Shown here piece after piece: positions 52,285 through 63,462 of a stretch of DNA of 64,000 nucleotides (positions are counted from its first letter, which is position 1; every line of letters starts with the position of its first letter). The stretch is from Bedellia somnulentella (taxonomy: Eukaryota; Arthropoda; Insecta; Lepidoptera; Bedelliidae), in NCBI GenBank assembly GCA_963576735.1, contig OY755190.1, forward strand, positions 7,991,695 through 8,055,694. Reading direction: 5' to 3'. The position numbers were made by a program, and so were the translations under genes. The notes below the pieces were generated by a model, which saw nothing but the letters and a program-made list of their open reading frames with translations, was not told where the DNA came from and ran no database searches.

Positions 52285-52549
52285 GCTGTGTAGTTTCGGG
52301 TTAGAATAGCACTACCCCATTTCTTCCGGTGGATGTACGTAAGAGGCGACTAACGGTATTGGGGCTTTTAAGATATTTTTGGGCGATGCGGTTGGAGACC
52401 CATCACCAACAACCTTTATTTTGCCGCCTTTTCCCCATTCAACTTTCCCAAAAGTTCCTGAGGAATGTCCTTATGAAAGGAAATAGTCCTTAGCTCTGGC
52501 TACCTCTTCTAGGTATTTATAGCCGTGAGTAAATGTGTGTATGTATGAA
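52285..52549 (+). repeat. SINE-A, full length
   Basis: GTGTAGTTTCGGGTTAGAAT through GGCGATGCGGTTGGAGACCC to GCCGTGAGTAAATGTGTGTA. A mariner element has inserted right at the end of its (TATG) tail. Confidence 0.85.
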
Positions 52550-52551
52550 TA

Positions 52552-53838
52552 CGAGAGGCATGCCAATAGAAGTTAGATACTCTTTTTTCATTTAATTGAG
52601 ACTGGCAAACTATACACCATCTTATAGGCTGGTTTTTTTATTGATACATTTGAATATAGAACACACTTCTTTTATTTATTTTTTATTTGAGTTAGCATCA
52701 TTTTTCCGTGAATCTGGCTGGAATTCACTTGCAACAATGGAGCTCAGTCGACGTGATTTTCGCGCTATGATTTATTATGGCCCTCAAGAATATTTTGAAC
52801 TTTTGGCTTCTACTTTTGGTGAGTCTGCTTGTTCCCGAGCTACAGTATTCAATTGGTTCGCTGAATTTAAAAGAGGACGAGGATGTCTCGAAGGTGAAGC
52901 GAAGACAGGACGGCCGCCAACCGCGGTCACGCAAGAAAACGTTTGTGCAGTCGAAAAACTTATTTGCGAAAACCGACGAATTACATATGTAGAGCTAGAG
53001 CGAAAACTAGAAATTGGATCAGCAGCAATGCAAACTATAATTCACGAACACCTTTCTCTCCGTAAACGTTGTACGAGATGGGTGCCGCACAAACTTACCG
53101 ATGAGCAGAAAGACCGTCGGGTGGATTAATGCCTATTTATGATAGATAAATTCAACGGAGGCAAGAAAAAAACGTACATGATTTACTGACTAGTGATGAA
53201 ACATGGCTATATAACTATGATCCCGAATCAAAGCGACAGTCGACTGTATGGTGCTTTGAAGACGAGTCAACTCCAACGAAATGTCGCCGTGCACGAAGCA
53301 CACAGACACAAATGGTCGCCTTGTTTTTCTGCAAAACGGGTCATATTGCTACTGTTGTGCTAGAGAATGAAAGAACGGTGAACTCCAAATGGTATGTGAC
53401 AGTTTGTGCTCCAACAGTAATATCAGCTTGGTGTGACAAGCGACCGAAGTCAGGAATCCGGCACCTTCTCTGGCACCACGACAATGCGGCGCCGTACACG
53501 TCTGCCAGAACACTAGACTTTTTCAACTCGAAAAATATGTCAATTCTCCCTCACCCGCCATATTCCCCTGACCTAGCGCCTTGTGATTTTTACTTGTTTC
53601 CAAAAATCAAAGAAAAACTAAAGGGGAAGAGGTTTGAAAGCAAAGAAGATGCGCTGGTTGCCTATAATTTCGAGATTTCTGAGGTATCTTAAGAAGAGTG
53701 GTCACAGGTATTTTCCAATTGGTTCAGACGTATGGAAAAGTGTATACGTGAGGTGAATATTTTGAAAAGATCGATACTTGTAATGAAGAATAAATTTTAT
53801 AATTTTTGACTATCTAGTTTCTTTTGGCATGCCCCTCG
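52552..53838 (+). mobile_element. mariner element, 1287 bp, TA target duplication
   Basis: The ends are inverted: CGAGAGGCATGCCAATAGAA at the left, and TTCTTTTGGCATGCCCCTCG at the right, with inverted similarity over about 28 bp. TA flanks both sides (52550-52551 and 53839-53840). The length of about 1.3 kb is normal for mariner. It carries one broken transposase gene. Confidence 0.92.
52738..53780 (+). pseudogene. mariner transposase, inactivated
   Basis: It starts at ATG 52738 (MELSRRDFRAMIYYG). The N-terminal part holds the helix-turn-helix DNA-binding region (ATVFNWFAEFKRGRG, GRPPTAV) and ends at a TAA at 53127-53129. A frameshift follows within the A-run near 53166. The catalytic part is readable as TSDETWLYNYD (first Asp, about 53194), WHHDNAAPYTS (second Asp, 53480) and SPDLAPCDFYLFP (third Asp, 53585). 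There are 34 residues between the second and third, i.e. DD34D. Another stop (TAA, about 53690) precedes EEWSQVFSNWF. The enzyme would cut and paste the element at TA sites. With at least three lesions this copy is dead but its ends could still be mobilised in trans. Confidence 0.9.
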
Positions 53839-53840
53839 TA

Positions 53841-54784
53841 CTCGTATTTTTACAGACTAAGTAATTTTTGAACATATTTTCTTATGTTTTTGACTAAAAA
53901 AACACTACCCATTCTCTTTTTGTTAATGTCATACAAAGGAAGGAGCTTTACTTTGGGATCTAACTTTACATGAACTTATGTAACTAGGTGAGTAATAAAG
54001 CTTCACATGCCAAAATTAGAAGCGAAGCTCAACAAAATTAAAGACATAGCAGACTTTTTAAAATAGTTTCTTACAGACTTACATGGGAAACTTTAAAGCG
54101 TGATCATTCCTAAATTGCAAACATTTACCCGAAAAATCTCTCCGTCACAACCTGGTCGTTGATGCCTTTGGACATCAAACAAAATTTTGTTGAGGTTGCA
54201 TATAACTTTTAGCAGGAGTTAGGTTACATGCGATATGCAAAAGTCGGGGATAAATGGAGCTTCACTCCTATAACATATAATCCTATCACACGACAAATTT
54301 TCTGTGTGTACTAAAACGTTATAGTGCAGAATATGCGAAAGTGTTTATTATTTAGTTAAACACACAGTTGTGGTAAAGTGGTTTTTGTAAATAGTATATC
54401 AAGTTCTCTAAAATCTGCAATTTGGCAATTTGATGAATATACTACAAGCTTAGGGGTTAGTGTGCCCATTTACTTATTTGTACAGTGTAAACACTTTAAC
54501 ACAGTTTAACAAGAAATTACACGGATTTTTTATATGCCTAGCGATCCAGTTAATTTTGAGAGTAAATTGATTTCAACGTTTAGTAAGTTACATAGTTTAA
54601 CGGTAAAATTATATGGATAAGTGATTATGCTATTATTAAAGACATTAAAATAAATCGTATAGTGAAATAGTCCCACACTGCGTTGCCCAGTACATGGCCT
54701 CCACTCCATAACCTTCGAGCTCCAACTGTATCAGTTCTGTGTTTAATGTGGCCTGCCCAATGCTACCTATTACACTTTTTAATT
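53841..54784. other. No gene recognised
   Basis: Spacer between mariner and the LINE/BEL nest. I see no feature with support. Confidence 0.45.
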
Positions 54785-54871
54785 GTCGCAGTTTATTGAC
54801 ATAACAGCACACATGCCTTAATGAAACACATTTTCGATTCGCGGAAACTTAAAAACGATGCTATTGGTTTG
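54785..54871 (+). pseudogene. LINE RT fragment, left of the BEL insertion
   Basis: The + strand reads HNSTHALMKHIFDSRKLKND then AIG, and runs on across the BEL element into LFCDLTKAFDCADHEI at 60401 onward in the same frame. This is the RT motif region of a jockey/CR1-type LINE. Confidence 0.6.
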
Positions 54872-55323
54872 TGTTCCGTACTGGAACAAATTAGTTTATA
54901 ATTTTCTTTATTAGGTGTGCACAAGACAACAAAACATATTTTACATACTTTTTAATTCACGTTAGAAATAGATTTATTTCATGTGGCTTATTTTCTCTAA
55001 CACTACCTCGTTGATGCGGGAAACTGGCAACATTGACGTCTGACGTCTTTCAACTACATCCGTTTCCGCAAGTTAGTCTCTCTTTCTCAACACGCCGATG
55101 TGAGTGCACACGTTCGTATAAAAGTTACCAAATAAATTCCGAATCAAGTCTATTTCCCGAACAAAGTGAAAAAGGACTGAACCACATTTATCTATGGACC
55201 TATGGTGAAAAGTGTAAGCCTGCGCTGTGATTCATCAATAAACTCTCGAGAGTTCGAACGCCACCCCTGCCAGCCACGTGCCTGGTAAGTGTTTAAAGTT
55301 TAAATAAGTCACTCGCGGCTACA
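54872..55323 (+). repeat. BEL/Pao 5' LTR, 452 bp
   Basis: It starts TGTTCCGTACTGGAACAAAT and ends CACTCGCGGCTACA, giving TG...CA ends. It contains TATAAAA at 55117-55123 and AATAAA at 55130 and 55239. By eye it is identical to the 3' LTR at 59944-60395 (constant offset 5072). The target duplication GTTTG lies at 54867-54871. Confidence 0.95.
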
Positions 55324-55455
55324 TAAATTATTTTGATCCTATCGAACCGGATCCGATTTCATCTTTTGTTTTGTTGTCTTGTGTTGTGCAGTACTACGTA
55401 CTCAGTAATTTCAAATTCATTTCAATCGTTTGAGTCGCCATCTTTGTTACGCAAA

Positions 55456-58400
55456 ATGGCCGAGAACGATCATGTTTGTGAACAAGACATATTCGAAAGG
55501 GACTTGATTCTCGAAGAACTTAGGCGTACATTACAGTTTGCAACTACCGATGAGCAGCAATTTCGTTCGCGAACTATAGACATTTCAGCTCATCAGAGAA
55601 AGTTTACGAAAGTCCAGTGTAAAATAGAAAAAATATTGTTTAAACATAAGTGCTTTGATAAAGATGAACAAATAACTATTCGGAATGAATTTAACGATTT
55701 GTATTATGGCATCTTAGCTCATCTTAACGACCTTAAGCAAAAGGAGGAACGTGTCCGTCGCTCAAGTCGTATTTTTCTTTCATCGTCTGAGGCTCCTCAG
55801 CAGTGTCATCACAGTAAAACTTTGCCTACTTTACCATTGCCCTCGTTTAGTGGCGATCCTACGGATTGGCCATCATACATTGATTTATTTAAGTCGTTAG
55901 TGCATAGCAACAGTGCCTACACGGATGCCGAGAAGCTTAGGTACTTAATACTTACTGTAAAGAACGAACCTTTTAATCTTATAAAATCCTTGCCGATTTC
56001 CGAAGATAATTACGCCATCGCTTTAGAAATATTAATTTCTCGTTATGAAAATAAGCGAGTCATCGCGTCAAAACATCTCGATCGAATTCTCGACATCGAA
56101 AATTGCAGTGATAAATCGGTTCATAGCCTGCGTCGGCTACTTAACGTCTACCAAGAAAATATTAAGGCACTTGAAGCTATGCAGTTTCCCGTGGGCCAAT
56201 GGAATTTCATACTTTTAAACATTTTACTACGTAAAATTCCAGTTGGTACTAGGAAGTGTTTTGAAAGATCGCTAGTGAAACCATCTTCTATTCCCGATGT
56301 AAACACATTGATCACATTTCTTGAAAAAGAAATTTCCGCTGACGAAATCATAAACATTTCCGTTGGTGGGCAGTCCATTTCACAACAAAATACAAAAGTG
56401 GGTAGTTCGCTATCAAGCCGCACTATCACGCAGCAGCGATCATTCAATGCATTAGCTGCAAACAATGTCGGCCTTCCTACTCGTCAAACAGACGAAAATC
56501 AACGTAGTTACAACGTAATTAAGAAGCAAACTTGTATATGCTGTGAAGCTCAACATTCGTTGACAAAATGTTCGAAGTTTTTAAATCTTACACCTCACGC
56601 GAGGTACAATTTAATTCAAAATAAAAGTATTTGTTATAATTGTTTAAATGTAGGTCACAATGTTATCAATTGCAAATCGAGTTATGTGTGTCGCTCGTGT
56701 CACAAAAGGCATCACAGTTTAATTCATTTGTCTAATCAAGCCTCGCCGGTAGTCAGTGACTCCGCTGTTATCACCCTCCCCCCTGCCAAGGTAGACCCAG
56801 TGCCGCCAACTCAGTCCGAGTCGAATTCTATTCATAATAATTGCGCTTCGAATTCCAATGCTCCTTCTATGCGAACTAGCACGGTGCTACTCTCGACCGC
56901 GCTCATCGATGTATGTGTTGGCTCTTCTATACTATCGACCGTTAGGTGTGTTGTGGACTCGGGAAGCCAGGCTTCCTTTATAACTGAGTCGTGCGCGCAA
57001 AGGTTAGGTTTAAATCGTAAGAAAATAAACATTCCAGTATATGGTATTGGTGATAGCGAACCAGTTAAACCAAAGGGTGTAATTTCGTGTTTAGTCAAAC
57101 CCAAGGGTAAACAAAACCCTATAATTCAAGTAGAAGCTTTAATTCTACCAAAGTTGATGTCTCACATGCCGAGCGTACCACTTCCCCAGAAAGGGTGGAC
57201 ACATTTAACCAATTTGACCTTAGCTGACCCCGATTTTCGTACTCCACAACCCGTGGAAATGTTGTTAGGAGCGGATATACTATCCCATGTGTTATTAGGT
57301 AATATCGTTTCCGGTTTGCCTGGTTCTCCGATCGCTGTAAACAGTGTATTCGGTTATTTATTATTGGGTAAATTAAACTTAGATCCCGTGGTTTCGACTC
57401 CACCCCATGTGTGTTTTAGCTCATTCGACAATGACAATTTGCAAAGGTTCTGGGAGCTGGAGTCCCTTCCTGAGAAACGGAGTTACACTCCTGATGAAGA
57501 GTTATGTGAATCCCTTTTTCAAAGGACGCATACTCGCGATGGTATTACCGGCCGCTACGTCGTTTCTCTTCCGTTTAAACCCGATGCTCCGCCCCTCGGC
57601 GAGTCGCGGCAGACAGCCCTCGCGAGGCTTCATAAGCTCGAGTATAGGCTCGAACGTAATCCAACCCTCAAACGTGACTACCACGCGTGTATCCAAGAAT
57701 ATTTAGATTTAAACCACATGGAGCCCGTGACTAGTGATGCCGCCCTGGGCGCCCACTATTATATTCCGCACCACTGCGTGGTTAAAGAGTCCAGTGAGAC
57801 CACACGTACCCGCGTAGTATTTGATGCAGGGTGTAAATCATCCAACGGAGTATCCCTGAATCAAGTGCTACTCACTGGACCCAAGCTTCATCCCGACATT
57901 GTGGATATCCTTCTTAAGTTTCGTATTCATCTCATAGGTTTCACATCAGATTGTAAACAAATGTATAGAAATATAGGTATGTGTAAAGATCATCTGGATT
58001 ACCAACGTATCCTCTGGCGGAGTTCACCTGCGGAACCTGTGCAGGATTTTCGTCTTCGTACAGTCACCTTCGGAGTTAGCTCGTCCCCGTTCCTCGCTCT
58101 GCGTACTATTCAACAGTTAGCTCATGATGAAAGTCACCGGTTCCCGTTGGCTGCACCTGTACTCTTGGAATCTATATTTGTAGATGACGTGGTCGCGGGG
58201 GCCAATTCCGAGTCCGATGCCCTAGCGTTACAGCATGAGCTTATTGGTATTTGCTCCTCGGCTGGGTTTGAATTAAGAAAGTGGCACAGCAACTCGCCGG
58301 CGATACTTGCCGCGGTTGAGTCGTCATCTCCTCATGGTGGGCGGCAGGAAACCGTCTCCGTTGCACACGTAGAGAAGGATACACACACTAAAGTCCTAGG

Positions 58401-59850
58401 GTTACATTGGGATCCGCGAACTGATTGTTTTAAGTTTAATGTTCAGGTCAATTCTGAAAAATACATTAAACGGGCAATCCTTTCTGAAATAGCTAGGATT
58501 TACGATCCGCTAGGATTTTTGTCCCCTCTGACCTTATACGTGAAACATTTAATTCAATTGCTATGGGTAGCTAATATTGGTTGGGACGAAACCCCACCTA
58601 TTGATATTATTAATTCATGGAGACTTTTTATTCAAGAGCTACCGATAATAAAATGTATTTCTTTTCCGCGTCACATTTTAGATAATACTTGTACCATACA
58701 GGTGCATGGATTTGCTGACGCGAGTGAAACCGCGTATGCCGGTTGTGTTTATCTTCGCTTAACAAGTAGTGACGGAGAAATTCGTACTTACCTCGTTATA
58801 GCTAAAACTCGTGTGGCCCCTTTACGGGTTCGTCTAACAATACCCCGCCTCGAATTAATGGCTGCCTTATTATTATCAAAATTAATAGACAAAGTTCTTT
58901 CAATCTACGGCAGTCGGGTCGATATGGATAACGTGTATGCATGGTCTGATGCGTCGATCGTGCTAGCTTGGTTACACCAACCACCTCATACTTGGAAGAC
59001 CTTCGTCTCCAACCGCACCAGTGATATCTTGTCTGTTGTGCCCGCATCTCGTTGGCGCCATGTCCGTTCTGCTGACAACCCCGCGGACGTGGCCTCGCGC
59101 GGTGCACTGCCCCACACGCTACGCGCACACCCCCTGTGGTATCACGGCCCAGCTTGGTTACAACGACCTTCTCATGCATGGCCGTCTTTCAATGAACAAT
59201 TTGATACCAATGAAGAGAAGCGTATGGTTTCATCAAACGCGTCTACGACGATTAATACAGATATTGAGATTATACAGCGTTATTCTTCGCTAGGTAAATT
59301 AGTACGAATCACCGCTTGGATAATTCGTTTCTACAAAAAATGCAAACATTTAACTAACCACCACTCAGATTATATAACGGTTCCAGAATATAATGAATCC
59401 TTGAAAAAACTCGTTCTTTTAGTGCAACAATCGGTTTTTACCGAAGATATAAATAAGATTTCAAAAGGGAATTTGCCTTCTCAATCATTAAGGCGTATTA
59501 CACCATTTCTTCATAGTGACGGTTTGTTACGAGTCGGTGGTAGGATTCATAAGTCACTCTTATCTTATGATAGTAAACATCAAATGATTTTACCGAAGAA
59601 ACATACATTAACTAACCTAATCATAGATGATGCTCATGTGTGTTATCTACATGACCGAGGCCCTCCTATTAATGAAGGCACTGTTGTTATTGTACGCGAC
59701 GACCACCTGCCGCCGTTGCAGTGGAAGCTGGCTCGCGTGCACGCGCTCCATCCCGGGACTGACAACGTCACCCGTGTGGTTACGCTCAAAATGAACAACA
59801 AATTTTTTAAGCGGCCAGTGGTTAAACTGTGTCCGCTACCTATTGAATAG
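55456..59850 (+). CDS. BEL/Pao gag-pol polyprotein lacking the integrase core
   Basis: 1464 residues from ATG 55456 (MAENDHVCEQDI). The frame is open about 40 codons upstream, but the Kozak-like AAAATGG and the gag similarity start here. Order: gag with the LPSFSGDPTDWPSYIDLF block (about 55845-56330); zinc knuckles CICCEAQHSLTKC and CYNCLNVGHNVINC (about 56530-56680); an aspartic protease with VVDSGSQASF (about 56950); RT with TRVVFDAG, FTSDCKQMYRNI (first Asp) and FVDDVVAG (58175); RNase H with HGFADASETAYAG and ADNPADVASRG; then the integrase zinc-binding start (HQMILPKKH, DAHVCYLH). At about 59655 the protein jumps to the integrase C-terminal tail (VIVRDDHLPPLQWKLARV). The DDE core of roughly 250 residues is missing without a frame change. 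Family members are usually 1700-1900 residues. Confidence 0.93.
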   Translation: MAENDHVCEQDIFERDLILEELRRTLQFATTDEQQFRSRTIDISAHQRKFTKVQCKIEKILFKHKCFDKDEQITIRNEFNDLYYGILAHLNDLKQKEERVRRSSRIFLSSSEAPQQCHHSKTLPTLPLPSFSGDPTDWPSYIDLFKSLVHSNSAYTDAEKLRYLILTVKNEPFNLIKSLPISEDNYAIALEILISRYENKRVIASKHLDRILDIENCSDKSVHSLRRLLNVYQENIKALEAMQFPVGQWNFILLNILLRKIPVGTRKCFERSLVKPSSIPDVNTLITFLEKEISADEIINISVGGQSISQQNTKVGSSLSSRTITQQRSFNALAANNVGLPTRQTDENQRSYNVIKKQTCICCEAQHSLTKCSKFLNLTPHARYNLIQNKSICYNCLNVGHNVINCKSSYVCRSCHKRHHSLIHLSNQASPVVSDSAVITLPPAKVDPVPPTQSESNSIHNNCASNSNAPSMRTSTVLLSTALIDVCVGSSILSTVRCVVDSGSQASFITESCAQRLGLNRKKINIPVYGIGDSEPVKPKGVISCLVKPKGKQNPIIQVEALILPKLMSHMPSVPLPQKGWTHLTNLTLADPDFRTPQPVEMLLGADILSHVLLGNIVSGLPGSPIAVNSVFGYLLLGKLNLDPVVSTPPHVCFSSFDNDNLQRFWELESLPEKRSYTPDEELCESLFQRTHTRDGITGRYVVSLPFKPDAPPLGESRQTALARLHKLEYRLERNPTLKRDYHACIQEYLDLNHMEPVTSDAALGAHYYIPHHCVVKESSETTRTRVVFDAGCKSSNGVSLNQVLLTGPKLHPDIVDILLKFRIHLIGFTSDCKQMYRNIGMCKDHLDYQRILWRSSPAEPVQDFRLRTVTFGVSSSPFLALRTIQQLAHDESHRFPLAAPVLLESIFVDDVVAGANSESDALALQHELIGICSSAGFELRKWHSNSPAILAAVESSSPHGGRQETVSVAHVEKDTHTKVLGLHWDPRTDCFKFNVQVNSEKYIKRAILSEIARIYDPLGFLSPLTLYVKHLIQLLWVANIGWDETPPIDIINSWRLFIQELPIIKCISFPRHILDNTCTIQVHGFADASETAYAGCVYLRLTSSDGEIRTYLVIAKTRVAPLRVRLTIPRLELMAALLLSKLIDKVLSIYGSRVDMDNVYAWSDASIVLAWLHQPPHTWKTFVSNRTSDILSVVPASRWRHVRSADNPADVASRGALPHTLRAHPLWYHGPAWLQRPSHAWPSFNEQFDTNEEKRMVSSNASTTINTDIEIIQRYSSLGKLVRITAWIIRFYKKCKHLTNHHSDYITVPEYNESLKKLVLLVQQSVFTEDINKISKGNLPSQSLRRITPFLHSDGLLRVGGRIHKSLLSYDSKHQMILPKKHTLTNLIIDDAHVCYLHDRGPPINEGTVVIVRDDHLPPLQWKLARVHALHPGTDNVTRVVTLKMNNKFFKRPVVKLCPLPIE

Positions 59851-59943
59851 AGTACTTTATACATATTTCAATCATAGTCATAGGTTAGGTTATATTTTCT
59901 TTATTTTGTTAAAAGTAACATACTTTTAAGGTGAGCGGGTTTA

Positions 59944-60395
59944 TGTTCCGTACTGGAACAAATTAGTTTATAATTTTCTTTATTAGGTGTGCACAAGACA
60001 ACAAAACATATTTTACATACTTTTTAATTCACGTTAGAAATAGATTTATTTCATGTGGCTTATTTTCTCTAACACTACCTCGTTGATGCGGGAAACTGGC
60101 AACATTGACGTCTGACGTCTTTCAACTACATCCGTTTCCGCAAGTTAGTCTCTCTTTCTCAACACGCCGATGTGAGTGCACACGTTCGTATAAAAGTTAC
60201 CAAATAAATTCCGAATCAAGTCTATTTCCCGAACAAAGTGAAAAAGGACTGAACCACATTTATCTATGGACCTATGGTGAAAAGTGTAAGCCTGCGCTGT
60301 GATTCATCAATAAACTCTCGAGAGTTCGAACGCCACCCCTGCCAGCCACGTGCCTGGTAAGTGTTTAAAGTTTAAATAAGTCACTCGCGGCTACA
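59944..60395 (+). repeat. BEL/Pao 3' LTR, 452 bp
   Basis: It matches the 5' LTR base for base as far as I can compare. It is preceded by AAGGTGAGCGGGTTTA, a weak polypurine tract, and followed by GTTTG (60396-60400). Confidence 0.95.
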
Positions 60396-61820
60396 GTTTG
60401 TTTTGCGATCTTACGAAGGCATTTGATTGCGCAGATCATGAAATCCTTTTTATTAAATTAGAACATTATGGCATACAAGGTGACGAACTTACATTAATAA
60501 AGTCTTACTTTTCGGATCAGATACAGAAAGTTCCATAGTTAAGATAGTTACATGTTCCATAGTCAGATACAGAAAGTGCAAATCAATAATACAATATCAC
60601 CTGGAACTCATGTAAAAATGGGTGTTCCGCAGGGTTCTATTTTGGGCCCATTTTTATTTTTGGTTTATATTAATGATTTGCCGTTCATGGTCGAGAAAAT
60701 GTCCGAGATAGGTAGTGTTATTTGCTGATGATACTTCCTTAGTATTTGACGTTAAAAGAAATAATGAGAATATTGACGAGTTGAATAACACGGTTTCACA
60801 GATTTAAACATGGTTTGCATCAAAAAAACTAAATGCATTAAATTTGTATTAACCAATGTAAAGAGCGTTGATAAAGAAATAATTTTAAATAATGAAAATA
60901 TAGTATATTCGGATTACACAGTTTTCTTAGGGATAACTCAAGACTCCAAGCTCCAATGGGGACCCCACATTAGCTCATTAGCTGGCAGGCTAAGTAGTGT
61001 TGCATATGCCGTTCGGAAAATAAGACATTTGACAGATGTACAGACAGTTCGATTAGTTTATTACAGCTATTTTCATAGTGTTATGTATTACGGTATTTTA
61101 CTCTGGGGCAGAGCAGCTGATGTTGGTTCCATATTTATTCTCCAAAAGAGAGCAATAAGAACTATTTATAATTTGAGATCACGAGATTCCCTGCGAGAAT
61201 TGTTTAAAACCATAAATATAATGACGCTGCCATGTCAATATATTTATGAAAATATTATGTATGTATGAAAAAATCAGGCGTCTTTTCTAAAAAATAGTGA
61301 CAGACATATTCGAAATCTGAGAGACAACAATAAAAATTCAATACCTAAATACAGATTGTCAAAAGTAAATACATCTTTCATGGGGTTAGGCGTAAAGATG
61401 TATAATAAAATACCTGAGGACGTTTTAAATTTATCAGAAACAAAATTCAAAGCAGTAGTTAAAAGAAATCTTAGTTCGAAAGCCTATTACAAAGTTAATG
61501 ATTAGGTACATTAATGATGAAGCGGTTTGGTGTCATCAGGGCTCTGTGCAGGATATTTCCGGGCTAACACCAAAATTGTAATGGACGTAAAAAAAGATGT
61601 GTGTTGACGAGTTTCTTACGGGTTCTTCTCTCAACAAAACACCTTCCGAATCCGAAGTAAACTTAGTATTAAGCTGAAATTTGACGTTCAAAAAACAAAG
61701 ATTTATCTTTTTACTTTGAAATAAATGATTATTTTATTTTTATTTTATTTTATTGTTTTTATTAACGTACTGATCTCGCCATTCAAAGGTTGTCTGGAAT
61801 AGATTGCTTTAAGCAATAAT
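60396..61820 (+). pseudogene. LINE RT and 3' end, right of the BEL insertion
   Basis: Continuation of 54785-54871. It reads LFCDLTKAFDCADHEILFIK, then after a small duplicated stretch (CAGATACAGAAAGT at about 60517 and 60563) GVPQGSILGPFLFLVYINDL, LFADDTSLVF in a shifted frame, and from 60810 FVLTNVKSVDKEI, FLGITQDSKLQWGPH, LAGRLSSVAYAVRKIR, YGILLWGRAADV, LQKRAIRTIYNLRSRDSL. There are several stops and shifts. The 3' UTR ends GGTTGTCTGGAATAGATTGC, TTTAAGCAATAA at about 61818. Jockey/CR1-type, dead. Confidence 0.85.
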
Positions 61821-61960
61821 AGAATAGAATAGAATAACTCTTTATTGTACATCAAACACAAATTTACAAAAGAAATTATCATACAGTTTACAGTGAGGTA
61901 CAATCGGCGGTCTTATCGCTAAAAGCGATCTCTTCCAGACAACCTTTGCGTAATACCGCA
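61821..61960 (-). mobile_element. Inverted 3' end of a related LINE
   Basis: TAGAATAGAATAGAATAACT then CTTTATTGTACATCAAACAC reads on the - strand as CAATAAAGAGTTATTCTATT, an AATAAA end with an (ATTCT)n tail. Its other side, CTCTTCCAGACAACCTTTGC, is the inverse of AAAGGTTGTCTGGAA at 61787. It meets the previous LINE tail-to-tail. Confidence 0.75.
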
Positions 61961-63410
61961 AATTGTGCTTCTGTTTGATAAATAATATGTATAAAATGTC
62001 GTAATCTGTGATGTACACTAAAGAGTTTTCTATGCTATTCTATTTTAATATATTTTTTAAATCAAAAACGTGAGATGTTTGCCAGACGTTTCGGGACACC
62101 TACTAGTGCCGTGATCATGCAATGTCATAACCTAATTGAAATTGCTACCTTGTTAATAATGTGAGGTATTTTGTTTTATAATAGTGATATTATATTGTAG
62201 TTTATATTTTATGTTTGTATTGGAGTACCTATATATCTATGGAATGCACATTATCGTTAACATCTGTTCAAAGCCTATAGGTAGTTAAGATTTAAGTTCA
62301 AACCGTTTCTGCCAATGTACTTTATTTAAATAGGGTCAAAATCGAAACATAGGTGTTTCGGAACGCCCGCACTCATTTTTATTGATCATAAAACACAACG
62401 GTAACCGATACCCAAACAGTTTAATGAAAATAACAAACATAAAATAGCTTTAAAGCAGAGCCTCTACCGTGTATTTCTGCGATTTTATTACAATTTTACT
62501 GTACACGTACGGTAACCGTTTTACAACTGTAGGATACTGTTAGAGAAAATATATAAATATTGATTTGTAATATAAGTGCATAAAGCGCCTCGGATTCTAA
62601 TGAAGGGTAACTATTTCATACAAAGAGTTTTTTGGTTATAACAAAATAATGAAAACTATTTAATACACAGTAAAATAATGTTATTTTGTTGTTATAAAGG
62701 TAATTTAAGTTATAAATTCAGCCTATACATAATTATTATACGCTGAATTTTCATCCATGACCTTTCACAATACTAAATCTGATCCATTCTATCACAATAT
62801 AATATATTTTTATGGTATTAGTATACTTACAAGATATCTTAAAAGTGCAATAACGAAGGCACTGAAATTAATTCAGAATGAGTGACTGATTCAACATATA
62901 AAATACTTAACTAACCACTTTCCAAATGTTTGGTATACCAAGCAACACGATTTTTAGTAGAATAAATTCCGGCTTAAACAAGAAAATTAACAAGGGTCTA
63001 ACTAGTACAAGAATGGAATTAGGCTCTTCAGAGAATAGGGTTAAAATATGCGACCCTCACATAATTACAAGTTAAACCTTTAAAGTTATTTTCTATAATA
63101 GCACACTTAAAGCAGATTGCCTCTAAGTAAACTAACACAGTTACTAAGTACATCAATGAGTACATTGTTTAGAAAACAGAATGTGATAAGTTTATTTTAG
63201 TCACTGTGCACCATGTTCATTTTGTGACCACAATTGTATTGAATTGTGACGAAGAAGATATTGACGTCAAAGTGTATGATGAAATAAATATGGGAAAAGT
63301 TCTTTACAACTTAATATAAAATCTGATTTATTAGAAAAACTTTTTTACTAAAAACTATTTTTTTATTGTACGCGCACCAGAATAAATTGAGAATTGATAT
63401 TTCATGTCTA
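61961..63410. other. No gene recognised
   Basis: AT-rich spacer with no frame above chance and no repeat I recognise. Confidence 0.5.
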
Positions 63411-63462
63411 TATTTACATGCATATACATAAGCTCACGCCATTAGCTTCCATATGGAAAGGC
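63411..63462 (-). pseudogene. RTE LINE 3' scrap
   Basis: TACATGCATATACATAAGCT then CACGCCATTAGCTTCCATAT and GGAAAGGCAGG match the inverted RTE 3' end (CACGCCGTTAGTTCCCATTG). Confidence 0.5.

Larger units (their letters stand above)
54872..60395 (+). mobile_element. BEL/Pao LTR retrotransposon, 5524 bp, young, integrase-core deleted
   Basis: Two identical LTRs (452 bp each) surround a single long polyprotein gene (55456-59850). The 5-bp duplication GTTTG flanks it (54867-54871 and 60396-60400). It has inserted into the RT region of a LINE. Identical LTRs show recent insertion. The element lacks the integrase catalytic core, so it probably moved with help from a complete relative. Confidence 0.95.

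Noticed and set aside
57119..57706. Frames inside the BEL polyprotein on other frames or strand
   Set aside because: Shadows of the long polyprotein.
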